This document shows, in pieces, positions 1 through 9,944 of a stretch of 64,000 bases of DNA. The notes beneath the pieces are model-generated. The model was not told the DNA's origin, did no database searches, and saw only the letters and a program-made list of their open reading frames with translations. This DNA is from Roseomonas sp. GTDB taxonomy: Bacteria; Pseudomonadota; Alphaproteobacteria; Acetobacterales; Acetobacteraceae. The stretch lies in contig JADCFX010000004.1 of the NCBI GenBank assembly GCA_020249285.1, forward strand, positions 1-64,000, written 5' to 3'. The translations under genes were made by a program, and so were the position numbers. The number at the start of each line of letters is the position of its first letter. Positions within the stretch are counted from its first letter, which is position 1.

Positions 1-135
1 CGCTCCCGCAAATCCATCGAATAGGGTCTGGTCATCGCCGCTGGCCTCCAAACCAAGCCAGCAGCTTGAATCAGAAAATCACGCCCACGTGAATCCCAAT
101 TCGATTCAATCAAACGTCATCCCGCTCTAGAGGGT
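1..135. other. Intergenic edge downstream of addA with a possible dispersed-repeat remnant
   Basis: No coding region is supported here. Near 104-131 there is a GATTCAATCAAACG stretch followed by CCCGCTCTAGAG. This resembles the ends of palindromic intergenic repeats that are common in alphaproteobacteria (TGATTGAATC paired with a CTCTAGA end). GAATC and GATTC also form a short inverted pair around 91-107. The assignment to such a repeat is inference from memory of the sequence type. Confidence 0.3.
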
Positions 136-3100
136 TTAACTCCCCCCCGGCGCATGGGGATCAAGCACCGCATCCGGCAATGCCATAAACCGCGCGCCAT
201 AAGTCCAGACCAGCGCACATTCAACAACCCGCCCCGGAAAGGCCGCACGCAGCAGCGCGCGATAGGCCGCCATTTGCCGCAGATAGAGCGGCGCGACCTG
301 ATCCACATTCTCCGGCGGCGGGCGATTGGTCTTGTAATCCAGCACCAGCACGCGGCCCGCTTCAATCTTCAGCCGGTCCACTTGGCCCGCGATCAGCCGG
401 CCATTCACTTCACCTGCCAAAGGCGCTTCTGCCATGCTTCCAGGGCCAAGGGCGGCCTGCATCCAAGCCTCTCCAAGCAGGCCCAACACCTCCTGCAACG
501 TCGCTTCCTGTTCCGCCGCCGAAAGCCCGGGCGCGCGGCGCGTCAGGAAGCGGCGCGTCAACTCCTCCCACACGCTTGCAGGATGTTCCGGCAGGCTCTG
601 CAATAACGCATGCACCAGGCGCCCGCGCCGAAAGCGCAGCCCCAAGGGATCACCCGCCGGGCGCGGTGCGGCGGCGGGCGTTTCCTGTTCGCCCGGCAGG
701 GCGGAAGGTGCCATGCTGCCGGCGGGCGCTTCGTCCTTTGCCTTCTGCCAAGCCCAGGCCGGCGGACGGGTTTGCGCATCGGTGGCCAAGCCCGCGCTTT
801 CCACGCGCGGCGCCGCGCTTTGCGGCGTGCTCAGGCGGAGCAGTTTCGGCTCAGCACCAAAACCCTCCGGCGCGGCGCCAAAAGCGACAGGGTCGAAGGC
901 GCCATCCTCAAGGCCGGGCAGGCGCGCAAATCCTTGCGCTACCAGATCATACCAGCAACCTTCGGGCAGCTTCTGCGCGCCATTCCAGCCGCAAATGATC
1001 AGCCGATCTTCTGCCCGCGTCAGCGCAACATATAGCAGCCGATGTTCTTCTTCCGCCTCGCGCGCCTGATCCGCCTGACGCTGCGCGGTCAACGCTGGCG
1101 CCTCAAACCCTTTCACCTGCGGCGCCCAAACCGGCAGGGCTTCGCCGCCATCTTCAAACCAGCGCAGCGTCTTGCGGTCCTGCGCCTTGCCTGTTGTGTC
1201 GGGCAGAATGACGATGGGCGCCTGCAAGCCCTTGGAACCATGCACGGTCATGATGCGCACCACATCGCCGGCAGCTTCCGCTTCGCGCTTTACCTCGGCG
1301 CCACCTTGGCGGAGCCAATGCACAAAGCCCTGCAAAGATGGCGGGTTGAGCTTTTCATGTTCCAAAGCAGCATTGAGCAATTCATCGAGCGGATCGCCCG
1401 CATCCGGCCCAAGCCGCGCCAGAATACGCGCACGCCCTGCGCGGGCATCAAGCGGACCTGGCGCGCCAAGCACATCGGCGAACAGGCCATGGGGCGTGAT
1501 GAAATCAAGCCGCGCCGCCTGCACTGATAACCAATCCGCGACCCGCCCGAAATCCGAGGCACTGCCGCGATGTGCCATCAGCGCCGCATGCAGGCTGCCC
1601 TGGCGCGGCTGCGCAAGTTCGAACAACGCAGCCTCATCCAGCCCGATCAGCGGGGATTTCAGTAATGCGGCAAGGGTCAGATCATCATCGGGTAGCAACA
1701 GCCATTCCGCGAGCGCCAGCATATCCTGCACCGGCAATTGATCAGCCAGGACCATGCGATCAATGCCGCCAACAGGGATCGAAAGGTTCTTCAATTCCCG
1801 CACCAGCGTCGGCGCAAAACCACCACGCTTGCGCGCCCGCAACAGCACCAGAATATCACCCGGGCGAATGGGGCGGCCTGCGGGCTGCGTTGCTTCCTTG
1901 CCTTGTTCCACGCGCGCCGGCAGGGTTTCGTGCTTGATCATCTGCGCGATGCGCCGCGCGATGGCGGCAGCCAGGCGCGGTGCGGCGCCTTCCGCATCCA
2001 CGGCCTGTTCAGGTGGCGCCCAATCGGGCGGCGCGTCGGCCTTCGCGGTTTGCAGGATCGGCCAAAGCTCCACGCTGCCAGCATGGCCGGCGCGGTCCGC
2101 ATAATGTTGCAGCCTGGCATCGGGTGAAACACCCTCGCGCGCCGGCGCTTCCGCGAAAACCGCATCCACCAACGCAAGCACGGGTTCGGTGGACCGGAAG
2201 GAAACATCCAGCGGCACAGCGTGAAATTCCTGCTGGGCGCCGTGAACCATGTTTTCGTAATGGCGCTTTTCACGCACAAAGCCCGCCGCATCCGCGCCCT
2301 GGAAGGCATAGATGGATTGCTTCTGGTCACCAACCGCGAAGATGCTGCGCTGTTCATCCCGCGCACCGAGGCCCGCGAAGAATTCCCCGGTCAATGCGCG
2401 CACAATGGCCCATTGTTCCGGGTTGGAATCCTGCGCCTCATCCAACAGGATGTGATCCAACCCGTCATCCAGCTTGAACAAGACCCAGGCGCTGCCTGGA
2501 TCATCCAGCAATTTGCGCGCGCCTGCGATCAAATCATCATAATCGAGCAAGCCAGCATTTTCCTTCGCGGCTTGGTAGCGGCGCAGCACAGGCTCACCAA
2601 TCGCGAAAAGCGCCATGCTGGCGGCGAGGACACGCGCGGCGGCGCGCTTGCCGTCCAACACCAACAGGCGTTCACCTTCGCGCCGCATGAGGTTACTGAT
2701 TTCATCCTGCCGCGCGCCAAGCTTTTGAGTGGCCAGTTTGGCTCTGACTTTGTTTTCCGTGGTGATGAAAATGGCGCGCCAATCGGCATGTTTTTCAATG
2801 CGCTGATCCTCGGGCAGCGCGAACCATGCTGCCAGTTGCTCGCCATGGCCGATATCCTGCTTGCCGCCGGCGAGAAGAAGCGGCGTCGCCGCGCGCAGCG
2901 CCTCTGCTTCTGGCGCGTCAATCATGGCTGCAATAATCGTGGCCTCATCTTCTTCGCCAGGCTTGATGCCAAGCTTTCGCGCCAACGCGGCGCGCATCCC
3001 CGCCATGCCTTGGCGCTTTTGTACGGCGTCCAACAGCTTTGCGCTGCCCCCAGCCATGGTGCCGATCACCTCGGAAAACTTCGTAGGCGCCTGGTATTTT

Positions 3101-3633
3101 GCCAGAAGCGCCAGGGCCGCGCGATCCGCCCCGCCGGCCAGCAGCGCATCGCGTTCGCGCGCCAGCAGCGCCCTTCCATCCTGTTCCTGCATCACCGCGA
3201 ATTGCGGCGCCAAGCCTGCTTCCAGCGGAAAGGCGCGCAGCAGGGATTGCGCGAAACCATGCAGCGTTGAAATTCGCATACCGCCCGGCTGTTCCAGCAC
3301 ATCGGCGAAAAGCTGGCGCGCCGCCGCCAACCCTTCGCGCCCGGGCGCATGGCCGATCAGCTTCTGCAATATCTCCGCAAGCTTGGCATCATCCGCGACC
3401 ACCCATTCCCCAAGCCTAAGTGCCAACCGCGTTGCCATTTCCGCCGCTGCCGCCTTGGTGAAAGTCAGACACAGGATGCGCCCAGGCGGCACACCCGCCA
3501 GCAGTAATCTCAGCAACCTATCCGTCAGCAGCTTAGTTTTGCCCGAACCGGCGGAAGCCTCCACCCAGGCGGAGATGGCAGGATTGGCAGCGCGGGTTTG
3601 CGCGGCTTCAGCGCGTAGGCGAGCCTCGCTCAT
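136..3633 (-). CDS. addA: Double-strand break repair helicase-nuclease AddA
   Basis: AddA is the UvrD-type helicase and nuclease subunit of AddAB, which processes double-strand ends for RecA in the cytoplasm. The protein is 1165 aa, the usual size. The Walker A motif ASAGSGKT is at residues 26-33, a DEAQD helicase II motif lies in the middle, and a C-terminal RecB-type nuclease has GQVDRL followed by DYKT at about 1099-1102. I chose the ATG at 3633 because it overlaps the addB stop as ATGA; an ATG nine codons upstream would overlap addB by 31 bp and adds no family sequence. It is the last gene of the tsaE-amgK-murU-addB-addA run. Identification is firm. Confidence 0.96.
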   Translation of the reverse strand: MSEARLRAEAAQTRAANPAISAWVEASAGSGKTKLLTDRLLRLLLAGVPPGRILCLTFTKAAAAEMATRLALRLGEWVVADDAKLAEILQKLIGHAPGREGLAAARQLFADVLEQPGGMRISTLHGFAQSLLRAFPLEAGLAPQFAVMQEQDGRALLARERDALLAGGADRAALALLAKYQAPTKFSEVIGTMAGGSAKLLDAVQKRQGMAGMRAALARKLGIKPGEEDEATIIAAMIDAPEAEALRAATPLLLAGGKQDIGHGEQLAAWFALPEDQRIEKHADWRAIFITTENKVRAKLATQKLGARQDEISNLMRREGERLLVLDGKRAAARVLAASMALFAIGEPVLRRYQAAKENAGLLDYDDLIAGARKLLDDPGSAWVLFKLDDGLDHILLDEAQDSNPEQWAIVRALTGEFFAGLGARDEQRSIFAVGDQKQSIYAFQGADAAGFVREKRHYENMVHGAQQEFHAVPLDVSFRSTEPVLALVDAVFAEAPAREGVSPDARLQHYADRAGHAGSVELWPILQTAKADAPPDWAPPEQAVDAEGAAPRLAAAIARRIAQMIKHETLPARVEQGKEATQPAGRPIRPGDILVLLRARKRGGFAPTLVRELKNLSIPVGGIDRMVLADQLPVQDMLALAEWLLLPDDDLTLAALLKSPLIGLDEAALFELAQPRQGSLHAALMAHRGSASDFGRVADWLSVQAARLDFITPHGLFADVLGAPGPLDARAGRARILARLGPDAGDPLDELLNAALEHEKLNPPSLQGFVHWLRQGGAEVKREAEAAGDVVRIMTVHGSKGLQAPIVILPDTTGKAQDRKTLRWFEDGGEALPVWAPQVKGFEAPALTAQRQADQAREAEEEHRLLYVALTRAEDRLIICGWNGAQKLPEGCWYDLVAQGFARLPGLEDGAFDPVAFGAAPEGFGAEPKLLRLSTPQSAAPRVESAGLATDAQTRPPAWAWQKAKDEAPAGSMAPSALPGEQETPAAAPRPAGDPLGLRFRRGRLVHALLQSLPEHPASVWEELTRRFLTRRAPGLSAAEQEATLQEVLGLLGEAWMQAALGPGSMAEAPLAGEVNGRLIAGQVDRLKIEAGRVLVLDYKTNRPPPENVDQVAPLYLRQMAAYRALLRAAFPGRVVECALVWTYGARFMALPDAVLDPHAPGGS

Positions 3634-6600
3634 ATCCCGTCCCCATCGCCTGAGGCCCATTCATCCACCCGCGCCAGATGATCATAATCATCGCCGGGCG
3701 TGCCGCGTGCGGGGTGCGGGCGGCTTTCAAAGGGCGCATCACCCAGCAACATGCGCTGTGCCAAGGCCGCAATCCGCTCGCGCGCCAGATCGGCATAAAG
3801 CGTGCCATCCTTAGCTGCCGCGCCAAGGTCCATCGCATCGCCCGGTGTCTCGCCGCCGCTCAATTTCCAATAGACCAGCGCGGCGGCTTTCGCGTCCGCG
3901 CTGATGGTCGGATAGCCGCCGGCTTCCAGAATCATCGCCTCCAGCGCCAATTGCGGCGCGGCGCCTGCAACAACCTGGGTAGCACCCGGCACCTGCCCGG
4001 TCTTGTAATCCAGAATGCGCCAGCCACCGCTGGCCAATTCATCCAACCGATCTGCCTTGGCAAGGATTTCCACCTCTCCCCCCGCAAGCGTCAGCAGGAC
4101 GCTGCCTTCATGTTCCGTCAGGCAACGCACCAGCCCGTTTTGTGCGCGGAGCTTTTCTTCCTCGGCAATCACGAACTCACCCATGCGCGTCATGCGCGGC
4201 CCCCAGAAAGCAAGGACACCGGGATGCACCGCATCTTTCCGCAACGCCGCCGCACAGGCCCGATCCCACAAAGCGCGCGCCTCATCGGCTCCGGGCCAAC
4301 CCGTGCCAAGCCCCGTCAGGAAAAATCGCATGGCGTGATGGACCAGCGTGCCATATTCCCGCGCGCCGATATCCGCATCCAGATCGTCAAGCGGGCGCAG
4401 GCGCAGAATGCGCGCGGCATAAAAGGCGTAAGGATCGGCGATCAATTGCGTCGCGTCTGAAACGCTCAAGCGGCGCGGGCGTACTTCCATCGGCGGGCGC
4501 GGCGCCGGGCGGCCCCAAGGCCTGGCGCCGTCTTCGGGTTGATCCAAAGCCGCCGCCCAGCGCGCTGCTACGCTGGCAGGAAGTGCAATCTCGCCCTGCC
4601 CCTTCAGGAAAGTTTCCAAGCGCGTCAGCCAGCGTGTCGGCACGCTTGGCGCGCCGCCGCGTTTGCGTGCGGTGGAAAGCGCCAGTTCCGAAGCGCTGGC
4701 CGCGGCATGGAAAAAATCCGCCGCCACGCGGCCAATGCGCGCTTCGGGCGCGGGCAGGCCGAACCGCGCGCGCATAGGTCGGCTCATCCATGGGCCAGGT
4801 TCGGTTGCTTGCGGCCAGATGTTTTCCTCAAGCGCGCCCAGGATCACGCGATCAAAATGCTGCAAGCGCGCTTCCAGCAGACCAAGGATCGCAATGCGCG
4901 GATGCGCCGCAGTATCACGCTGCGCGCGAAAAGGTGGCGCTATCGGCCCGGCCAGCATGGCATCAAAAGCGCCAGGCCATGAAGCGGGACCGATGGGCGG
5001 CATTTCAGTCAGCGCTTCGCCAAGTGAGGCCAAATGCCGCGCCAAAGCCTCCCCTTCCTCATTGGCGTAAAGCCTTAGGCCACCGGGAAGTTCAGGCGTT
5101 GCGGCAAGCGCTTCCGCCGCCGCCAGATGCAGCGCCAATAAAGCAGCGGGCGGGCGTGATGGGCTTGGTGGCAGTTCGGTGAAATCACCAAGTGCGGCCT
5201 GCAAGGCATCCACCAGCGCGACCAATGCGGTATCGCCCGCAGGCAAAGCCGCGCGCAGCGCTGGAAGCCCCGCCGCAGGTCGCGGGCCGCGCAGACACTT
5301 CCGTTCAAGGCCGCGCACAGCATCAAGCCAAACACCACGTTCCATCCCGGCCGTGCACAGCGGATGCTTCAAAACCGCGAGCAACGCGGCAGGCGCAAAA
5401 CCATCAGCAATCATGCGCGCGATCAGGCGCAGAAACGCCGCTGCCGGCGCATCGGCCAAGGGCGCGCCGGCGCTATCATCCACGGTGATGCCGTGGCGCG
5501 CGAGTTCGGCAGAAACCCTCCGCGCCAAATCGCGATCCGGCGTGATCAGCGCCGCGCGCTTGCCCGGTACCTCCACCGCTTCGCGCAGCAAAAGCGCAAT
5601 GGCGGCGGCTTCCTGTTGCGCATCGGCGGCTGTCAGCCTGGTGATGCTGGCCAGCGCGGCCTGCCAGCGCGGCGCATCGCGTTCCGCCCAAAGCGCCAAG
5701 CCCTCCGCCGGGCAAAGGCTGCGCGCGAGCATCACCGCGCGATCCGCCGGCGCTGCGTGATGATCCGCCGCTGTCCAGGGGCGCAGCGCATTGGGCTCCA
5801 CACCAAGATCAGCGAGTAGCTTCAACTGCCCGGCAAAGGGATGGCTCGGGGCGCGGCGAATGGCGTCAGCCAGGCTTGGCGTGATGGGCTCTGCCATTCC
5901 TTGCAGCACCAGCGCGCCATTTGGCAGGCTGGCGATGCAGCGGAGCAAAGCGGTGGCCGCCGGGATGGTGCCGCCCGCGCCAATGCCGGCTGCGATCAGT
6001 TTTTCGCGCGGCGGGGCCGCTTCCAACGCACGGCGCTGCGCAATCAGCGCACGCACACGCGCCAGGCCAAGATCCATCAGGCGCTGCGCTTGCAGCCATT
6101 GGTTCCAATCGCGCACCACCGCCTGCAAAAGCCGCGTCGTGATCTGCCAATGCACCGCCAACTTATCCGGCACCAGCCCTTCAAGCCGCGCGAGCCAGCT
6201 TGCCGCAAAATCCGCCGGGTCAGCGGTTTCGATCAAATCAAGATCGGCTTCTTCAAAGGCAATTTCATCAAAAAGTGTCGCAAGCTCCCCGGCCAATAGC
6301 CACGCCTGTTCGGCGCCAAGCGGCCCGCCATAGCGGCGTGGAATGCCAAGCACGATGCGCGACAGCACCGCTTGCCGCGTGAGGGGTGCTACCGCCGGCG
6401 GCAGCTCCAGCAAGGCGGGCAGCGCCAATTCATCCGCTTCTTCCACCGAAAGCCCGGGCAGGGCGCGCATGCGCGGCAGCAATAGCGCGCGGCCACCGGC
6501 GGCGGTCAGAAACGCTTCGCGTAAGGCGCGTGCGGCGCGGCGCGTTGGCAGCAGCAGCGTATAGGTCGCGAGTGCGGCTGGATCATCGGCGGGCACTTGC

Positions 6601-6665
6601 GCGAGCAATCCCTCGGCCAGCGCGGGCAGGAAGCGCTGTTCGGCGGGGATGACGAAAACGCGCAA
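3630..6665 (-). CDS. addB: Double-strand break repair protein AddB
   Basis: AddB is the partner subunit of AddA and contributes the second nuclease of the complex. The 1011-aa protein has the degenerate helicase-like N-terminal half typical of alphaproteobacterial AddB and a C-terminal PD-(D/E)XK nuclease with WRILDYKTG at about 882-890. It lies 10 bp downstream of murU and overlaps addA by 4 bp, so the two subunits are translationally coupled. No iron-sulfur cysteine cluster is obvious, which fits the alphaproteobacterial subtype rather than Bacillus AddB. Confidence 0.93.
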   Translation of the reverse strand: MRVFVIPAEQRFLPALAEGLLAQVPADDPAALATYTLLLPTRRAARALREAFLTAAGGRALLLPRMRALPGLSVEEADELALPALLELPPAVAPLTRQAVLSRIVLGIPRRYGGPLGAEQAWLLAGELATLFDEIAFEEADLDLIETADPADFAASWLARLEGLVPDKLAVHWQITTRLLQAVVRDWNQWLQAQRLMDLGLARVRALIAQRRALEAAPPREKLIAAGIGAGGTIPAATALLRCIASLPNGALVLQGMAEPITPSLADAIRRAPSHPFAGQLKLLADLGVEPNALRPWTAADHHAAPADRAVMLARSLCPAEGLALWAERDAPRWQAALASITRLTAADAQQEAAAIALLLREAVEVPGKRAALITPDRDLARRVSAELARHGITVDDSAGAPLADAPAAAFLRLIARMIADGFAPAALLAVLKHPLCTAGMERGVWLDAVRGLERKCLRGPRPAAGLPALRAALPAGDTALVALVDALQAALGDFTELPPSPSRPPAALLALHLAAAEALAATPELPGGLRLYANEEGEALARHLASLGEALTEMPPIGPASWPGAFDAMLAGPIAPPFRAQRDTAAHPRIAILGLLEARLQHFDRVILGALEENIWPQATEPGPWMSRPMRARFGLPAPEARIGRVAADFFHAAASASELALSTARKRGGAPSVPTRWLTRLETFLKGQGEIALPASVAARWAAALDQPEDGARPWGRPAPRPPMEVRPRRLSVSDATQLIADPYAFYAARILRLRPLDDLDADIGAREYGTLVHHAMRFFLTGLGTGWPGADEARALWDRACAAALRKDAVHPGVLAFWGPRMTRMGEFVIAEEEKLRAQNGLVRCLTEHEGSVLLTLAGGEVEILAKADRLDELASGGWRILDYKTGQVPGATQVVAGAAPQLALEAMILEAGGYPTISADAKAAALVYWKLSGGETPGDAMDLGAAAKDGTLYADLARERIAALAQRMLLGDAPFESRPHPARGTPGDDYDHLARVDEWASGDGDGI

Positions 6666-6675
6666 GGGCAGCGCT

Positions 6676-7404
6676 TCAGAACAACGCGCGGGTCACGCCG
6701 CTGCGCAAAACATCTTCGGCATGTTCCAGATCAGCGGGGGTGGAGAGATGAAACCACACGCCATCATGCACCAGCCCATAAAGCCGTCCGGCTTCGATGG
6801 CACGATTATACAACCGGTTCAGGCTGAAGGCGCCGCTTGGTGCATCGGCAAATAGCGCAGGTGAGAGGATTTGGACGCCACCGAAAAGATAGGGCGAAAT
6901 CTCGGCTTCTTCAGGCCGGCGAATGGCGCCCAAAGGATCGAGCATGAAATCGCCGCGCCCCACTTCACCCGCGATTTGCGCGGTACGGATTAGCAACAAA
7001 AGTCCATCCATGCGATCAGGATCAAAGGCCGCCGCCAGGCGCTTCAAGGCTGGGTACGGACCATCCAGCCAGAAGGCGTCTCCATTCACGACCGCAAAGG
7101 GCGCATCACCCAAATTGGGCAAGGCGCGCGTCACACCACCGCCGGTCTCAAGCAGGGTTTCTTCCCGTTGCAGCGTGATGCGTGGTGTGCTGCGTGTTGC
7201 GACACAAGCCGCCACTTGATCCGCCAACCAATGCGCATTCACCACCGCATCCGCCACACCCGCATCGGTCAGGCGATCCAGCGCGTGATCCAGAAGGCTC
7301 CGCCCCGCCAAGGGCAGAAGGGGTTTTGGCATCACCTCCGACAAGGGGCGCATGCGTGTGCCAAGGCCGGCCGCCAGAACCATGGCGTGGGAGAGGGTGA
7401 TCAT
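6676..7404 (-). CDS. murU: Nucleotidyltransferase, MurNAc-1-phosphate uridylyltransferase (MurU-like)
   Basis: This enzyme is predicted to convert MurNAc alpha-1-phosphate and UTP to UDP-MurNAc in the anhydromuropeptide recycling route that bypasses MurA/MurB. The 242-aa protein has the sugar-nucleotidyltransferase signature AAGLGTRMRP at 11-20 with a following KP (Lys27), and an NGDAFW metal-site motif. It overlaps amgK by ATGA, and the amgK-murU pair is the known arrangement. A glucose-1-phosphate nucleotidyltransferase of other specificity would look similar; the adjacent kinase makes MurU the best call. Confidence 0.85.
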   Translation of the reverse strand: MITLSHAMVLAAGLGTRMRPLSEVMPKPLLPLAGRSLLDHALDRLTDAGVADAVVNAHWLADQVAACVATRSTPRITLQREETLLETGGGVTRALPNLGDAPFAVVNGDAFWLDGPYPALKRLAAAFDPDRMDGLLLLIRTAQIAGEVGRGDFMLDPLGAIRRPEEAEISPYLFGGVQILSPALFADAPSGAFSLNRLYNRAIEAGRLYGLVHDGVWFHLSTPADLEHAEDVLRSGVTRALF

Positions 7405-8384
7405 GCAGGCTCCTTCGCCGGATCAGGATTGCGGCGCAAGTGGCGCGGCAGGGCGTCATCCAACCATAGGCGCAGCGGGGTGGTGGCGGGGTGTTCCAGG
7501 GCTTCGGCCAAAAGCCGCCAGCAGCGCGGCCCGTGAATAAGGTAATGGTGCTTGTTGTCGCGTCGCGCGAGCCGCACCCAAAGCGCCGCCACGCGCAAAT
7601 GGCGCTGCGCGGCACAGGCGGCCATGGCGGCGGTGAAGTCATCCCGCGCAAGGCCGGGCCGCGCGGCGAAGTAGCGCGCAATCGCGGCATCGCGGGCTGC
7701 CGGCGCCACATCGCGCCGCGCATCTTGCACCAAGGAAACCAGATCATAAGCGGGATGCCCAAGCCCAGCATCCTGGAAATCGAGCAAGCCCGTGCGCCGC
7801 GCGCCCGCGCGCGCATCAAGCCGCATCAAATTGGCCGGGAAGTAATCACGATGCACAAAACCTTGCGTATCGGCGCAAGGGGCGAGCATGGCGCGCAGCG
7901 CCGCATCAAGCCCGGCGCGCAGATCGTCCCCGGGCGCGGTGCCCATCATTGCGGGCCACCACCAATCAAGAAACGTCGCCGCCGTCGCCCGCGCCATGGC
8001 GGCGGCATCCCAGGCGGGCAGCCCGGGCGGTGGCGGCGCTTCATGCAGGGCCGCGAGGGTTTGGGCGGCCTCGGCATAAAGCGCCGGCGCATCCGCCCCG
8101 CCATCCAGCAAAGCCGCATGGGTCGCGTCGCCGAAATCTTCCAGCAGCACCAGGCCGGCTTCGGTATCGGCGGCGATGATCTCGGGCGCGGAAAGGCCTA
8201 GCCTCAGGATATGCCGCGCAATGGCGATGAAGGGGCGGGTGTTTTCCGGCGGTGGTGCCTCCATCAGCAGCGCCGGGCGCGGCCCGCCCAGCAGTCGCGA
8301 ATAGCGCCGTGCCGAAGCGTCAGAGGGCAATGGGTCCAACCGCGCTGCGCCAAACCCTGCCTGGTTCAAGAAAGCGGCGATCAT
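7401..8384 (-). CDS. amgK: Anomeric MurNAc/GlcNAc kinase AmgK
   Basis: AmgK is an aminoglycoside-phosphotransferase-fold kinase that phosphorylates the anomeric position of MurNAc (and GlcNAc), supplying MurU. In the 327-aa protein the catalytic HRD is at 178-180 with Asn185 in the Brenner-type motif, and the metal-binding DFQD is at 202-205. It overlaps both neighbours, tsaE upstream and murU downstream, by 4 bp. The tsaE-amgK-murU order is common in alphaproteobacteria, where this gene is often annotated only as a phosphotransferase. Confidence 0.87.
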   Translation of the reverse strand: MIAAFLNQAGFGAARLDPLPSDASARRYSRLLGGPRPALLMEAPPPENTRPFIAIARHILRLGLSAPEIIAADTEAGLVLLEDFGDATHAALLDGGADAPALYAEAAQTLAALHEAPPPPGLPAWDAAAMARATAATFLDWWWPAMMGTAPGDDLRAGLDAALRAMLAPCADTQGFVHRDYFPANLMRLDARAGARRTGLLDFQDAGLGHPAYDLVSLVQDARRDVAPAARDAAIARYFAARPGLARDDFTAAMAACAAQRHLRVAALWVRLARRDNKHHYLIHGPRCWRLLAEALEHPATTPLRLWLDDALPRHLRRNPDPAKEPA

Positions 8385-8833
8385 GGGCGCAACGCCTCAA
8401 GCCTGGCATCCCAACCGCTCAGCACCACATGCCGCGCTTCCTCGGCGGCGCCGGGCTTCAGATGGATGCGGAGCGCATCGGGCGGCGCAAGCGCCCCCAG
8501 CCTCTCCGGCCATTCCACCAGCACAATCCCCTCCCGCGCTTCATCCCAGCCCAATTCCGCAAGCCCCGTGGGGCCAGATAGGCGATACAGGTCGAAGTGA
8601 TGCGCGGGGCCGGCCGGCAAATCATAGCTCTGCACCAGCGTGAAGGTCGGGCTTGGCACTTCAAGCGCAGGGTCACCGGTTGCGGCACGCAGCAGCGCGC
8701 GGACAAAGGCGCTTTTGCCGGCGCCAAGGGGCCCTTCCAGCAGCACCGCGTCACCGGGGCGGAGCAAGGGCGCAAGTCGCGCCGCCAAAGCTTCCGTCGC
8801 CGCCAGATCGGGCAAATCCAAGGCAATTTTCAT
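8381..8833 (-). CDS. tsaE: tRNA threonylcarbamoyladenosine biosynthesis ATPase TsaE
   Basis: TsaE is the P-loop ATPase that works with TsaB and TsaD to make t6A37 in tRNAs decoding ANN codons. The 150-aa protein has Walker A GPLGAGKS at 34-41, the family PSPTFTLV segment, the HFDLYRL motif and a LVEWPERL segment. An open frame continues upstream to 9727, but family homology begins at the ATG at 8833 (MKIALDL). The gene is divergent from the ferredoxin-NADP reductase, with 84 bp between them that must hold both promoters. Confidence 0.93.
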   Translation of the reverse strand: MKIALDLPDLAATEALAARLAPLLRPGDAVLLEGPLGAGKSAFVRALLRAATGDPALEVPSPTFTLVQSYDLPAGPAHHFDLYRLSGPTGLAELGWDEAREGIVLVEWPERLGALAPPDALRIHLKPGAAEEARHVVLSGWDARLEALRP

Positions 8834-8917
8834 CAGCCCTTGATCCCCCCTTTTCGTGAAAGCTTTGAACCCTGCGAAGTTCCGTCTATCACGCCCCCTG
8901 GATTCGGGGGAGAGCCC

Positions 8918-9937
8918 ATGCCGGCCGAGATTGAAACCGATGTCGCGATTATTGGCGCGGGCCCTGTGGGGCTTTTCGCGGTGTTTGAATGCGGCATGCT
9001 GCGCATGAAATCCGTGGTGATTGATGCGTTGGAAGCAATCGGCGGGCAATGCACGGCGCTTTATCCGGAAAAACCGATTTTCGACATTCCCGCCCATCCG
9101 CAAATCGCCGCCGCTGATCTTATTGGCAAGCTGGAAGAACAGGCCGCGCCCTTCGCGCCGCAATACCTGTTTGGCCGCCGCGTTGAGACACTTCGCCAGG
9201 AAGCGGGCGCGCTCGTGTTGGGCACTTCCGCCGGCGATACCATTCGCGCCAAGGCAGTGATCCTGGCCGCCGGCGCCGGCGCCTTCGGCCCCAATCGCCC
9301 GCCCTTGGCCGGGCTTGCCGGGTATGAAGCCTCGGGCGCGGTGCGCTACATGGTGGCGAAGCGGGAAGAATTTCGCGGCAAGCGCGTGGTGATTGCGGGC
9401 GGTGGGGATTCCGCGGTGGATTGGGCGCTGTCGCTCAAGGACATTGCGGCCAAGGTGGTGGTGGTGCATCGCCGCCCGAAATTCCGCGCAGCACCTGAAA
9501 CCGCCGCGCAATTGGAAGCCGCCGCCGCGCGCGGAGAGGTGGAAATGGCCATTCCCTATCAGCTTCACGGCCTTAAGGGTGATGGCGCCAGGCTGGAAGC
9601 GGTGGAATTGGCGACGCTGCAAGGCGAGATCCGCGATGTGCCGGCGGATCATCTGCTGGCCTTTTTCGGCCTTTCCATGGATTTGGGCCCAATCGCCGAT
9701 TGGGGCCTTGGGCTGGAACGCAGCCATGTCAGCGTGACACCTTCAACCTGCGAGACGAATATTCCGGGCGTTTATGCCATTGGCGATATCGCAACCTATC
9801 CCGGCAAGCTGAAGCTAATCCTGCAAGGATTTTCTGAGGCAGCCATGGCAGCGCATGCGATCCATCCGCGCGTTTTCCCAGATACCGCGCTGCATTTCGA
9901 ATATTCCACCAGCAAAGGCGTGCCCAGCGCGGCGTGA
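8918..9937 (+). CDS. Ferredoxin/flavodoxin-NADP reductase, thioredoxin-reductase-like type
   Basis: This is a two-dinucleotide-binding FAD protein that moves electrons between NADPH and ferredoxin or flavodoxin. It has the FAD motif GAGPVG at 13-18, the GGQC-TALYPEK segment near 42-52 and the NADPH motif GGGDSA at 161-166. The CxxC redox pair of true thioredoxin reductases is absent, which places it in the TrxR-like FNR group. I chose the ATG at 8918 because a GGGGGAGAG ribosome-binding site precedes it; an open frame extends upstream only by chance. It is 339 aa, followed after 7 bp by the SCO gene. Confidence 0.88.
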   Translation: MPAEIETDVAIIGAGPVGLFAVFECGMLRMKSVVIDALEAIGGQCTALYPEKPIFDIPAHPQIAAADLIGKLEEQAAPFAPQYLFGRRVETLRQEAGALVLGTSAGDTIRAKAVILAAGAGAFGPNRPPLAGLAGYEASGAVRYMVAKREEFRGKRVVIAGGGDSAVDWALSLKDIAAKVVVVHRRPKFRAAPETAAQLEAAAARGEVEMAIPYQLHGLKGDGARLEAVELATLQGEIRDVPADHLLAFFGLSMDLGPIADWGLGLERSHVSVTPSTCETNIPGVYAIGDIATYPGKLKLILQGFSEAAMAAHAIHPRVFPDTALHFEYSTSKGVPSAA

Positions 9938-9944
9938 GCATCAC

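Noticed and set aside
2221..3270. 349-codon plus-strand frame antisense to addA
   Set aside because: It lies wholly opposite addA, has no recognisable domain, no ribosome-binding site and the residue bias of an antisense GC-rich frame.
8834..9727. N-terminal extension of the tsaE reading frame
   Set aside because: It is antisense to the ferredoxin-NADP reductase gene and has no TsaE homology; the ATG at 8833 gives the normal protein.
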